Part shown: positions 22,201-34,061 of the stretch, piece after piece
Layout: the number at the start of each line of letters is the position of its first letter
How positions within the stretch are numbered: position 1 is the first letter of the stretch
Assembly (NCBI RefSeq): GCF_949628215.1
Contig: NC_134286.1
Span: forward strand, 1 to 64,000
Reading direction: 5' to 3'
From: Phalacrocorax aristotelis
Lineage: Eukaryota; Chordata; Aves; Suliformes; Phalacrocoracidae
DNA length: 64,000 nt
The notes under the pieces: generated by a model
Told to the model about the DNA's origin: nothing
Seen by the model: only the letters and a program-made list of their open reading frames with translations
Database searches by the model: none
Program-made: the position numbers and the translations under genes

Positions 22201-24562
22201 ACCCAGGATGGAAGTGAACATGTTTTGCCCCATGTTCGCTCCAGCCGCAAATACTTGGATGCTGCAGCTGGGCTGGGGGAAACACAAGGGAAGAGCCCAC
22301 AATCATGACAAGGGGCACCAGGTGCTGCCGGGGCATGACGTGGATAACCAGGATGGAGCTGGGGTGCTGCTGGCCAGTGCTGGTCCCACTCGGCCAGTGG
22401 AGACTTTGGCTGCTCTGGCATCCCGGGGCGATGGGGCTGATCTCAGAGCAAACACCTGCAGGGCTTGGCACAGGGAAAACAAAGGCGATGTGTGGGTTGG
22501 AGGGAGAGGGGCTCGGCGGGTCACCTGGCCTCCTTATCTCCCGCAACTGTTTGCTCCAAGATTAAGTCAGAGCCTGCAAGATGCAAAAGTCCAAGGAAAG
22601 CCAGCCTGGAGGAGGCCGGGTTGGGATGACTGGGGGACTCTCCCCCTTCCCACTATGGGATTGCTGGGCACCGCCACCGAGGGCTGGCGTTTAAAGTCCA
22701 GGCAGATTCCTGGTGTGATTTACGACTCATTATTCTTTGGTACAAGAGTTGGTTAATGAGCAATGAGGGGTTGGGTAGGCTGCGGGGGCGATGCGAGGAG
22801 GGGGAAGGCTGGGTGCACCCATGGGAGCTTACGGAGAAAGGCCTTCTTCCTCAAGCAAACCCTGGCAGCTGCCTGGACCCCAGCCCCTGGGTGGGCAGGG
22901 GTAAGCTTCCCCCCAGCTGCCACCCTCAGCCAGGGGACGGGGCACAGGCACAGCAGTGGCATGGGCAGGCTGGCAGCAGATCCTTCCCTCCCCAAACCTG
23001 GTCAAAACCGACCAGGGGATGGTAAAACCTAGTTAAGAGGGAACCAGCACTGGTTAACTACTTGTTCCCAACCAGTCGGCAATTTCTGCCTGGTGAGGGT
23101 GTTGCACGCCAAACCTGGGTGCCAGGGGAGGGAGGATGGGCCCAAGGGGAGCCCTGCACCCCCCCAGCCTCACCTGCTGGGGGTTGCCTCTGCCCTGCCC
23201 TTCCTGACTGGGGCAGAGAGCAGCATAAACACTAACAGATTAAGAGAAAAAAAAAGAAAAATACGTAACTAAACCCCTGCTAAACTGAAGCCCTTGCCAG
23301 CAGGAGGGAGGGGAGAGCAAAGGTGAGCAAGGTTAGCCTCTTGGCAATGCCCCGGGAGGGTGTTGTGGGGAGCACAGGGTAGGGCTGTGCCTCCGTACTG
23401 CTCCCTCCTCCTTGAGGGCACCCCGAAACCCTGCCAACCCCCAGGGCTGCAAAAGGGCCGGGCAGTCCCTGCCCCACTCCCAGCCCTCCTGCAGGACCAT
23501 GTGTCTGACCACCTGCATGGCAGGGGGGCCCTGTGGCTCCCCCCCACCCCTCGTGGGTTTCTCTAAGGTCATTTCTGAAGATTTGATTCATGCTTTCCAG
23601 CCTGCCCGGAGGCAGCCCCTCACCCCAGCCCAGTCCCAGCAGGGTGGCAAGGTGGGGCCAGGCGCCGCGGGCAGTCAGGCAGATGGTCTCTGCCTGATTG
23701 AGGCAGAGTTGACCATAAATCATTGCCCAAGGAAGGATCTGCAGCCCGGAGCTCTCTGTAAAACCGGGGCTGCCACAATGTGCTGCCCACAGGTCACTGG
23801 CTGCGGGCAAAGGGCACTGCCCGGGGTCTTTGTGTTTGCTCTGGGAAGTGGCTCTGCAATAACAACTTCTGCTCAGCTCACACCATGTGTACCTTTGCAC
23901 GCCCCCAGCATCCCACCCGCCAGGGAAACAGGCTGCATATCTGTGTGTACGGTGTAGGAGCGATGACAGCCCCAATCTCCCATCCCATGCACGGTGGTGG
24001 TAGCAGCTGGCTGTCACTTGTGCCACGAAGCGCTTCCAGCACCCTTGGGTGCAGGTGCTGAGGGCAGTTCTGCTCTCCCTGTCACAGGAGCCGTGCACTG
24101 GCCAGGAGAGACCTTCCCTGCCCAGAGAGCTGCCTGCACGGGATGCTCTCCCGTCTGCTGAGCCCGTGGGGAGCGAGCTGTTTGTGGAGAGGCTGAGCAA
24201 GCGCTCCTGCCTTTCCCTTGAAACTGCAGTTTCATTAAAGTGGTATTCAGCTAAAAGGTCAGCACAAAACCCCCGGCTGATCTTACCGCTCAGGCCCCCC
24301 GGAGCCACCCCTGCAGAGCATCACCACAGTGGGTTGTGCACAGCCCACCTCCTTCCTACCTGCCTCCAAGGACACCTTTGCTCAGGGTGGGAGAGGCAGG
24401 ACAGCCTGCCTGGCCCCTGCACACTGCTGGGGCTGGGGGCACAGCTGCATCACCGCCCCAGAGCCCCCAGGAGCAAAGCCAGGTCTGCAGCCAAGCCACA
24501 ACAGGCATCCATGGTCCCACCCCAGCAACAAGTTACCTGCACTGCATGGCTAAGCTCCATCA
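19296..24562. other. Long GC-rich intergenic stretch
   Basis: Over 5 kb without recognisable genes. Possible AT-richer islands lie at 21760-21930, where GAAAATGAAAATTTTGG occurs, and at 22010-22215. The 342-codon minus frame at 23280-24308 is compositionally ordinary for GC-rich DNA and shows no family signature. Two TGGTTAA-type strings lie near 23030-23060. Confidence 0.4.
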
Positions 24563-24720
24563 CAGAGGCAGAGCCAGAGATGGACATGCCTGCACCAAGG
24601 CAAAGAAGGGGCTGTGAGCTCCAGCCAGAGCTTAAATGGAGCCACAGGCAGATGTGGGGAGCCCCAGGTGAGGCTGCTCAGGGAGTTACAGCCCTGCAGA
24701 GCCCCCAGGACTCTGACAAC
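24563..24720. repeat. Dispersed repeat, copy B
   Basis: Second copy of the element at 12-172, same orientation. It includes AGCTTAAATGGAGCC and TTACAGCCCTGCAGAGCCCC. It extends slightly further left than copy A can be followed. Confidence 0.7.
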
Positions 24721-27719
24721 AGCTTAACTGATCTCTGTGTCTCGGCTGCAGCATCCCCCGCCCTGCAGCAAGGACCAAAAAGCCCATCCGAGCCACTGGT
24801 GTGACGATGGTGACACCAGAACTGCATCCACCCTCTCTCACACACTCTTCTGCAGGTGGCAGCGGCTGGTCCTGGGAGAGGAACCCCCCGGCGAAGCCCA
24901 TATCCCGTGGTCCAAGCGAGCTGGAGAAGGCAGCCAACTCTGTCTCTCCAAATCCCTTATGTTTTCTTTGTGATACATATTTAGGGAAATGAGAAGAAAG
25001 TGGTGGAGAAGGGATGAAGGGTCCGAATCTAATTTAAGTCAGCACATTAGGCTGGGGGCTTATTTAGCCCAAGGGCTGTTGGTGCAAATGGGGCCTTGGG
25101 GAAGGCACTCGACATGGGATGTTGGGAAGAGCTGCCATTCCTGAGGCCTGGGTGCAATTAATATCTGTGAGGGATTAGGGAGGATTTGGAGAGAAAATGG
25201 CCTTAGCTTAAGTTAAACAGCAACGTGATTTCAGCTTTGTTAAACTAAATGGACAGGTGCTTCCTTGCAGCAGCAGGGTTCGGTGGCCACCGGCAACTGT
25301 CCCCTCTGTCGCCGCTCACCCAGGTGGCATCGGGGCCGCGCACCACCCTGGGAGCCCACCCTAATCCTGCACCCACAGCCCGAGGCATCCTCTGCAGCAT
25401 CAGGGCTCTGGGAAAGGCTCAGAGCTGGTCACGCAGATGCTCCAGCACTGCTCAGTCACCAGTCTTGAGTCCGCTCTGACAGGGGCAGAGGAATCCTCTC
25501 TTCCTCCCCAGGGATCAGATATCAGGGGAATTAAGCAAGAAACAGGATCCAAATCCTCCAGTTCCTCTCTAAGCTCTCTCTTGCACAAGTGGGTGCCTCC
25601 AGGTCAGGCCCGTGGGTGCAGCACCCCTCTGCCTGAGCTGGCCCGTCCCCAGCTGCAGGTGTCACCCCTCACCCGTGTCCCTGCACGAGCTGGCAGCTCG
25701 TGCAAAATGCCCAGGCGCTGGACGGTGGCTCTTCTTGGGGTCAGAGAGCCAGTGCTGCTTTTGGGGTACTTTGGGCTGTTCTGCACTCAGGGCGTTATTG
25801 TCAGCAGAAAGCCCAGACTGCAGGTCCAATGGCGGGAGAGGAGGAGGAGGAGAAAGGTGGGCGCTGGGGCTGCTTCACCTAGAGGAAGCACCACGTTTGC
25901 CCCCAACCACCCCTGGCCCCGCTGCCCTCTGGGGATCGCTGTGAACCACTTGGCTGCAGAATTAGCCCCAGGGCGGGAGGAGAGGTGCTTTCTGCTGCCC
26001 CAGCCCTCGCTCCTGCCTGCGCTCGCTGGGGGCATCACAGCCCCAAAGCCTGCAAAATGGGGCTGTGGGACCCCCTCTTGCCCCTTGCTCATGCTCTCCT
26101 GGCAGCCCCCTCCCAGGGGACCCAGAGCCAGCGCTCCCTCTCCTTGATGCCGCAGCTCTGCCTGCTTCTTCCTCACCTCCTCTTCCTCACCACACGGCGC
26201 TGCACAGCATGGCGGCGCTTTGCATCCCACCCCGCGCAGGTTGGCCCAGGCTCCCCTTCCCTCTGCCAAAGTCAACATGGCACCAGCGACGTGCTCGGCC
26301 AAGCCCCGGTGCTGACAGTCCCCCAGCCTCTAATCGACAGATAGGAAATAAATAATGTCAGAAAGATAAACAGAGTAAATACGGCCTTGGCTATTTCATT
26401 TCAGAAAATATTTGCAGAAGAGGCGCGCCCATCCCGCCCGGCGTGAGTCAGCGGCCAGGGGGGGTGGAGATGGCGGGGGGACGGTGGCAGGACCCTGCCC
26501 ATGCCCATGGGGGCTCCCCAGATCTGGCACTGGGGGTGCAGCGACCAGTTTTCTCCATCACTTCTCTGTTCCTGTAAAAGGGGGAGCTGGTGCTTTCTGC
26601 CCCGTGAGCCACCTGTTTGCACCAAAGCCCTTGGGCAGGGGTGGGTGGTGGGTGCCCAGGAGTCCATGCAGGGGGTGAGCTGCCTGCTCCTGCACACCCT
26701 GCTCCTCCTCTCTGTGGGTCACCCCACACCAGGGTGGGGTGTCAGGACCCTTGGGTGCCTCCCCCAGCTCCCTGAGGAGTCCCTGGGAGATGCTTGCTCT
26801 GCAGCCCCCAGTGCAGAGCTGCAAAGCAAGGGGATACTCGGCTCGGCGGTTACTGAACTTGTTGAACCAGCAACCTGGTGTCCAGCTCCCAGGCTCTCAG
26901 GAGGGGCTTACAAAGAGCCCTGAGCACCCCTGGGGACCTCAACGGGGGCTGACCAGCGTGGGCCCGCTGAGAGCATTGGGAGTGGCGAGTCTGGCTGGGA
27001 GACGTTCTGCAGTAAGCTGGGTGCTTAGCACCTCAGTTTGTCTTGCCTTGCTCACAACTTTGCTTTTTCCTTCTCTCCTCACATCTGGCCACATGTGCCC
27101 GTGACATCGCTGGCTGCCGCAGCACCCCGGTGCCTGCAGACCATGTGTGCCCCGCTAATTGGCCGTGATGAATGAGGGAAGGAGCGGAAGTGTGGCTCGC
27201 ATCCCAGAATACGGTTCCCAGAGTGACAGTGACAGATCGGCCTCCTCAGACCCAATGGGGAGCTCAGGCTGGGCTGCTCGCCACGGCACGGCCCCTGGGG
27301 ACTTGCGGAGGGGGTCCCAGAAGAGCACCGACCTGCCCCCTAGCCCTGCTCGGGGCAGACAAGGGACGAATCCAATTTGCAAGGGCAGGTTGTGGATGTG
27401 GCAGAGATGCTTCCCTTGCTCCCTCCCCAGCTCTGCTGGGCTTGTGGGTTTCACCCCGCCATGTGCCACCGACACATGCGACGTGCAGAGCTGGCACAAG
27501 CTGGTGGGGCTGCACCGATGTCCACGGAGCGAGTCTGCTCCGCCGCAGCCGGGCCCTGGGGTGCTGCACCTTTACGCTCCATCCGGGCATCGCGATGGTT
27601 CAAGGGGGTGAGAGAACAAAGGGAGACTTCCCTTCCTCCGTGCTGACTTTGGGCTGTCCAGGGGGGTTGGTACCCCAGTGGATGTGCTGCAGAAATCAGA
27701 GGGCTTGGGAAAACTCCCA
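24721..27719. other. Intergenic DNA with AT-rich islands
   Basis: AT-richer unique islands occur at about 25000-25250 and 26330-26420. The second has several GATA-like strings (AGATAGG, AGATAAAC) and TATTTCATTTCAG. No exon or transposon is recognised in the remainder. Confidence 0.4.
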
Positions 27720-28440
27720 CAAAGCAGGGGTACATGCCTAAAAAGCATTTGGAAAATTCCTGGGGGCACTGGGGCTGTTCCTGAAGTGCAGGCGAAAAAG
27801 TCCTGGAAAGCACAGAGAACATGATTAGAAATCACCGGGAAAAATTCTGGAAAGGTCCTTGTCTGAGGAATTTCTAGAAAGCAGTGGAAAAGTCTGACAC
27901 AAGTCCCAGACTGAGTTTTTTCCTGGGGAAGTTTCTGAAAAGCATTTGGAGAATTTAATAAAAAGATTCTAGACTGAGGAATTTCTTGAGAGCCCTTCTG
28001 AGATTCTTGAAATGCATTGGGATGCTCCTACACAGGTTGTAGATAAGGAAATACCAGAAAACATCTCTGGGGAAAATTCTTAAACCCCTGGGAAGTTTCT
28101 AGATGGAGGAAGGTCATTGAAGCTCTAGGGCATTCCCTGAAATGTTCCAGGTAGGGGAAGTCTTATGAAGCCCTTGAATATTGCTGCAAATGTTCTAGAC
28201 GCAAGTCATAGAAAGTCCTGTGAAAAATATAAAAAGGTTTTAGACTGAGGATTTCCTAAGAAGATCTGGAAAATTCCTAGAAAACAGTGGGGCATTGGAA
28301 GAAAGGATATAGATGACAGATTTAAAGGGAACACTCTCCTCCCCAAATTCCTAGCTCTAGAAAAAACCTCCAGATACTGTTGACGTGGATCCCCAGAAAG
28401 CTCTGTAAATTTCCCAGAAGTTCCAGGTGAAGGACTCAAA
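27720..28440. repeat. Highly degenerate 45-70-bp tandem array
   Basis: A repeating pattern TCTAGACTGAGGAATTTC, then a GAAAGC...TGGAAAATTCC-like half, recurs about ten times. Anchor positions are near 27861, 27908, 27971, 28041, 28101, 28150, 28197, 28242, 28310 and 28371, so spacing is 45-70 bp. Copies are heavily diverged and no two are close in sequence, which implies great age. No coding frame is maintained. It directly abuts the old CR1 copy downstream. Confidence 0.65.
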
Positions 28441-28835
28441 CACGGTGCCCAGCTTGATCCTCTTCGCTTTTCTTTTCCTCATCCGTAAGCTCTCCATCTT
28501 TCACGGAAAGCCGTGCAGGTCTTGTGGGACAGGACTTTCTTGTCCCACGGACCTCGGCGTGTTGTTTGATTGCGATGGTCAAACAGACACGGCACATCAA
28601 AGGCTCTTGCCAGGGGAGGGAACAGCCGCTGCTTGCGAGAGCCGGGCAAACTGTTGGGCCGTGTTCGTTGCTCGGCGCAAGCACCAGCACGGCCCGAGCC
28701 CCAGCAGGACTGATCCGGAGCTGACCCTATTTTTTGCTTGCTGCCCATTCTCGGGCTGCTGAGCTGGCCCCGGGAGCCATCAGGGTGGTGCGGAGTCTCC
28801 TCTGGTGACCAGTCCCACAGTTCGATGGAGCCACT

Positions 28836-29715
28836 TTGTGGGAAAAGTATTTCTACTCCTTTGCATTAAAGCTGGTGTCTAAGGATTGCCCTGTCCCTTT
28901 TCCCATTCACTCTCTTGAAACCTTTATAATTTTCAGTTATTTGTCTCTTCATCCTCCTTTCCAGGCTGTGGGGTCCTGGTCCATTTTAACTCTCTCCGTA
29001 CAGGTGTTATCCCAAACCTTTGATCAGCGTTGGGATCCTTTTCTTCACCGCCTCTTCTTTTCGTGGCGTGGGTCAGTTGGAGCCGAGCTGCAGGAGCTCC
29101 CCAGCTCCAGATGAAGGAAAAATGCCATTTTCTCTTTTGTTCTCTCTTCTGACTCTTGGAGTTCTTAATATTCCACTTGCCTTTTTTGACTCTCACTTAT
29201 TGTTGAAAAGATGTCTTCAAAGAGCTCTCTGCAAAATCTCCAAGATCTCTTTAAAGACCAGTAATTGCTGATACAGAGCCCGTCGCCATGCATATACAGT
29301 GTGGGTAATGTTTTTCATGTTCATTACTCTGCAATTATGAATAGTGAAGTTCATCTGCCATTTTATTGCCCTGTTCTGCATGATCATTACATTTCTCTGC
29401 AATTCTTCAGTGTCAGCATTAGATTTGGCTGCCTGAATAATTTGGTGCCACGCAGGAGCTCTCAGCTTCGCTGCGCTCTCCCCTCTCCCAGATCATTTCT
29501 GGGAGGGGACCAGCAGAGGTCCCTGGCCAGATTCCTGTGGGACCTTGCTCAAAGTCCTCGCCACTGCAGAAACGGGCTGGTCATTCCAAATCTTTGCCTC
29601 CTACCTTTAGCCAGAGATTAATCTGCAAGACCACCTCGTTTAACCCAGGCAGCTCTTTCCTCACCAGCCTCCGCTGAGTGACCTTGGAGAAAGCTTCTAG
29701 AAAACCCAACCATTG
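28836..29715 (-). mobile_element. Ancient CR1-clade LINE fragment
   Basis: Collinear segments across ~880 bp match the complement of the reverse-transcriptase region of old amniote CR1/L3-type LINEs. These include ACCTTTGATCAGCGTTG, TTTTTTGACTCTCAC, TCCAAGATCTCTTT, CATCTGCCATTTTATTGCCC, CAGATCATTTCTGGG, CTACCTTTAGCCAG and ACCTTGGAGAAAGCTTCT, in the expected order. The element's sense strand is the minus strand. It is 5'- and 3'-truncated, with many indels and stops, so it is long dead. Confidence 0.75.
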
Positions 29716-31913
29716 CACAGCAACTTCTCTGCTCAAAACACCTTCCAAGAGCTGAGCTCAATTACTCTAATTGCACTCACGTTACAGCATGGCCGGGCAC
29801 AGCCAGACTTGTCCCGGCCCCAGCGAGCTGCCGCGGGGCGGCCAGGCTCATGCAGGGGCCACCATGCATGGGGCAGAGCCGCTCGGGGACGACTCCATCC
29901 CTCCCAGGACTGGGTGTTCGCCACGCTTTCCTCCCGGAGCATCTAAAGCTGGGAATTTTGCAGGTCTCTGTCCTGAACGGTGCATGAGCCAACTGGCCTG
30001 GAAATCCAGAGGATGGGTGCTGTGCTGCTCCAGGCTCTGCTGTACAGCTTCAGCCTGGCCAAAGAGGAGCTGGGCAGGCCAGGAGGGATGCTGCTGCTTT
30101 AAGAGCTTCCAGGAACAGCAGCGCAAGGATAGCAGAAGGTGGAGGAAGGAGGAAGGGGCTTTGGAAGAGCTTGACAAAAGCTCTTGAGATGCTTCCCCTG
30201 CTGTCAACGGTACCCGCTCCTTCGGCCAACACCCCACCGAGGCCGGACAGCTGGGAGGAAGGGGGTGGCCCAAGGGCCTCTTTTGTTTTTTTCAGTTATT
30301 CTCTCATAAGTGAGGGGCTTGACAGGAATTGGCTTAAAGTAAACAGAGAAGTCCCTGGGGCGAGATGGCCAGCGGTTCTGCAGAGCTGGCAGAATTTGCT
30401 GAGGTTGGCGCTGCCGTGGACAGGGAGGATTAAGCGTGGGATAGTGAGCTGCGCTTCCCAGCATCCATAGGATGTTAGTTTTCGGACTCCATCAATAAGA
30501 CTCTTCTTCTGCGGCTCCCAGAGATGTTTATGAAAGAGATACAGGAAGGGAGGAAGATCAAACCTGCTTTAGCGAGGCCTTTCTGGCTTTATCTGTGGTT
30601 TATGAGGTGACCAGACCTTGGCGGCTCTGTTTTAACTTGTTTTGATCTGGCTGTACTTTATGACTATTATTCTGAAATGTTTTGACAGGAGCGAGCCTCA
30701 CCCGTCTGGGCTCCTCCACGGGAGCCACATCTCCCCGCTGCGGGGAGCCTCGGGGCCACGCTCCCTGGCTGTGCCCGGGAAAGCGCTCTGACTGCCCGGC
30801 TCTTCCCTAAAAGAACAGCAAAATGCAGAGGAAGATGCGAAGAAGGGAGACAGTGCCAGCCCTGGTGATGCTGCAACCCGAGTCCGGTTTCTCCAGGGAG
30901 GACTTGACTTGCTCACAGTGCTTTGCTTCCCCTCCTCGCCTGTGCAGAAGAGCCGAGAGTGGGTCGGACTTGTGCCGAATATGTGCATTTTTAGGTCAAT
31001 TTAGCTTTTCTTCTTGTTTGCACTGGCAGTGGGGTGACTGCAGTTAGCTGGCTTGAGTGATGTGGGGACAGCACCGAAGGGACCCGGGTGTCCTGGCTGC
31101 AACAGCTCCATGTTTGGGGTGAGCCCACCATGGGTGCTGGGGACCCTGGGGAAGGGGCACGGGCAGGCTGGCGCTCCCCCAGCCCCTCTGCCAGAAGCGA
31201 ATGTGCCTGCGCTAACCCAAGTGTTTGGCAGCCTTTGTCTTCGTGGTGCTTGTTGTTAGAAGGGCTTTCCAAACCTCCCAGCAATGGTTTTCCAACAGAT
31301 ATTTGGGCTTTCACATTGGGGTTTTTTTTTCCCCCCAAATTGTCTTTTGTTTGCAGACATTTAATACTTTTTTTTTTTCCTTCAGTTAAAAAAATCTCCA
31401 GCTGCAAACCACATTTCTGGGAGGAAAAATCCTTTGTGTTTTCAGTGCAAATTGGAACATTTCAATAAATCATTCCCATTCTTATTTAATTCTTTTGAGG
31501 ACAATACTCAAAGATGGCATCGGAGCTGCTGGCTGGTTTGGGAGAAGAGTCAGATTTACCCCCAAGGAGGGGCAGCGGGGTGAGCTGTGCTGGGGTCTGC
31601 CGAGGCCGCAGGAGCTGCCGGGAAATGCCGGCGGTTCCCAGGGACTGGTGAGGTTACGTTAGCGGCAGACACCTTCCCCATCGCCTGTTTACAGTCCATC
31701 AAAGCACAGGCAGCGCAGCACAAATAACCATACACCACGCACAGCAAGTCGCCAGCATGTGCCGCAGCTGCACGTCGCACGCCTGAGCGATGTCATGGAT
31801 CCTTGTGAATATTGAGCAGGTCTCCAGCTCAGAGGATGGGGTCCCCGGGGGCCGGGGGCCGGAGCCACAGGGGAAGCAAAGTTCATCGCGTTTGCCTGTC
31901 AGCAAAGGTTGCT
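29716..31913. other. Intergenic DNA with a GATA/RUNX island
   Basis: Mostly unique sequence without recognisable exons. The island at 30470-30690 is listed separately. T-runs occur at about 31320-31380. No RNA gene is seen. Confidence 0.4.
30470..30690. promoter_or_regulatory. Candidate enhancer with GATA-RUNX composite
   Basis: An AT-richer unique island containing an inverted GATA site TTATCT (30589-30594) overlapping by one base a RUNX site TGTGGTTT (30594-30601), then GAGGTGACC. AGATCAAACC and TTTTAACTTGTTTTGATC follow the same TCF-like theme. Composite GATA/RUNX sites are a known enhancer grammar; activity here is inferred. Confidence 0.4.
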
Positions 31914-31998
31914 TATCATAGAACCACAGAATCATAGCATGTCCTGTGTCGGAAGGGACCCACAAGGACCATCAAGTCCAACCCCTAGGAGGTTCTTC
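31914..31998 (-). mobile_element. CR1 LINE 3' end
   Basis: ATCATAGAACCACAGAATCATAG followed by GGAAGGGACCCACAAGGACC and CAAGTCCAACCCC is the reverse complement of the canonical avian CR1 3' terminus, with its 8-bp ATTCTATG-type tail. It is a short 5'-truncated insertion with the element's sense on the minus strand. This is the clearest single sign that the genome is avian. Confidence 0.9.
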
Positions 31999-33029
31999 TC
32001 CCTTTGTTACAAGTACTGAGCACAATAACAACTCTGAGGTCTTTGATTTTACTGTAGAAAATCATGTGCATCAAGTTTAACCCAGGGAACGTACCACCTC
32101 GTGTGTAAAGAGCAAGCCTTCACTTGGGCCGTGAAAGGGTTATGCTTTTTCACAGTGTTCTCTGCGATAACTGTTACAACCTGTGTGCTGTAAAAGGAAC
32201 AGAGAAAAAAAAATACCAGCAAAGAGATACGAGAGTTTCAGAAAAGTGTATTTCAGAGCAAAGATGTTCCACGGATGGAAACAAAGGTTGTACGAAAGCA
32301 AGCAAGAAGTAGGGAAGAGGAGTCTTGAGCCCTCTTCCGTCCCCATCCCATCTTACTTGCAGCAGCCGGCACCTCGGCACTGCATGGAGGCAGGCAGGAG
32401 CAATGCCAGGGCGGCGGGGACCAGGCTGCAGAAGGAGAGCAGCCTGGACCGGCATCGTCTGAAGAAGCCGGGCCAAGGGAAGGCTGCCGGTACCAGGGGG
32501 CGGGCAGGATCTGGCCCCGGGGCGCTTGGCACCGCGCTGCGGGGCTGGTCCTGCCTGGGGTGCACAAAGCCCTGTTACTAGAAAGCTGGCATCGGCTTAT
32601 CCGGATCAAGTACCTGCTCCCTGGTAATTAAGGATGTGTTGACACTAAAAACCCGGTATCTCTATTTTGTTTAAGCACGCTTATGGACTAAAACCACCCC
32701 GCTTTGTTGTTAGCTTTGCGGAGCGGCGTGTGCAGCGGGTGATTAGAAGATGAGTGTTGCCTCCTGCTAATTTATGCAGATTTCCTCCCCTCTTCGTGGG
32801 CGCTGCCGCCTGCTCCCCTCCTGGCCAGCCCCCTCCACGCATGGCAGCGCCCTGTTTTGGGGATGCCTTGCTCTCCGGGGTCGGCCGCGGGCGTAAGACC
32901 CATGACACGGGCTTTGCAGTGACCCCTCTGTGTCGTCGGCGCCTGTTGCAGCCGGCAGCCCCGCCGCCGGGGTGCTGCGTGCGGCTGCAGCAGGGCGGTT
33001 AGCCGCATCCCTCACGAGGCAATGTGGAG
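31999..33029. other. Intergenic DNA
   Basis: Unique sequence. An AT-richer island at about 32575-32790 contains GGTAATTAAGG, GATTAGAAGATG and CTAATTTATGC and may be regulatory. No exon is recognised. Confidence 0.4.
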
Positions 33030-33205
33030 GGAAGATCATCAGGCAGCAAGCTGCGGCTGCCGTTTACATCTCAGTGGGTGTTTTCTTCATTAAAATGCTG
33101 TGGGAAGAGGTTACCTCTCCTGCCTGGGTGTTTATTACTGCTGAGATGGAAGCAGAAGCCCATTGTCAGGGAGAATGTAAAATAGTTTTGGCTGAAAGGG
33201 CTTTC
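33030..33205. promoter_or_regulatory. Candidate conserved non-coding element
   Basis: An AT-balanced unique island with CTTCATTAAAATGC, GGTGTTTATTACTGC and GAATGTAAAATAG. It lies inside a 359-codon open frame (32930-34009, +), but that frame has no recognisable domain and continues through C-rich low-complexity sequence. I treat it as non-coding. Confidence 0.3.
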
Positions 33206-34046
33206 TGTGTGCCGGTGAGGGCACTCGGGCATCCAGCCGTGCCCATGTCAGCTGCCCACGGTGGTACAAAGGCTTACCCCTTTGATGGGGGGGGGACGGG
33301 GAAGGGGACCCGTCCAGCCCCCCCCACCCTGCCCACCCTCCTGGGCGGCAGAGACGGCTCCCTGCCCGCTGCCCTGGACCCCAAGGTCTGCGCCGCTTCA
33401 CCCTTTCTGCAGGTTTGGATTTTGGACAACCTGGCTTTTAGGTGGGCTCCCCTGCCTGTGAAGTTAATGGTCTGTTTGACGGCTGAACCCCTCTCTGTGT
33501 CTGTGCCTCGCGTGTCTGAGCCAGCCTCCCCAAGGACCCCTTCGGCCCCCCGTGTCATGCTTAGCATTGCTTCCCTGGCAGCGGCTGTGGGTAGGTTATT
33601 GCCAGCAATTATTGTCTGCCTCGCAGATACAGTTGGTTTTGATCTGCTGCTTCACTGGAAAAAAAACCCCACCATCTCTCTCTCTCTTTATTTTGGTTTA
33701 AACATCATTTATAGGAGCAGCACCTTCTGGCGCAGGGGTGTGCGGGCAGGGTGCCGGGGCCGTGCCCTCCGCCAGCCATCCTCCCTCTCAGCAAAAGGCT
33801 TGGGGGCACCTGGGAGGGTGGGAGGGCTCAGGCTGGTGGCAGCAGAGACCCCCACACCCCCCGTGGTGTGGGGCTTCGCACAGCCAGGCACCCACCCGAG
33901 CTCCCCCTGCCCTCCCGCTGCCTTCCAGGCAGGGCTTATCTGGGCTGGACATGCTTTAAAGGCACTGCTGAAATTGATGCTGCTCACTGAACTCCTTAAT
34001 TGCTTTTAGTTGTAGAGTTATTAAGGAACAAGATTTAAATAATGTC

Positions 34047-34061
34047 GGGGGGGGGGGGGGG
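34047..34061 (+). repeat. G15 homopolymer
   Basis: Fifteen consecutive Gs directly after AAATAATGTC. The length is likely unreliable in assemblies. Confidence 0.9.

Noticed and set aside
23280..24308. 342-codon minus-strand frame
   Set aside because: No domain, no splice or promoter context, ordinary composition for GC-rich DNA.
32930..34009. 359-codon open frame
   Set aside because: No recognisable domain; passes through C-runs and AT-rich CNE-like sequence; no promoter or splice context supports it.
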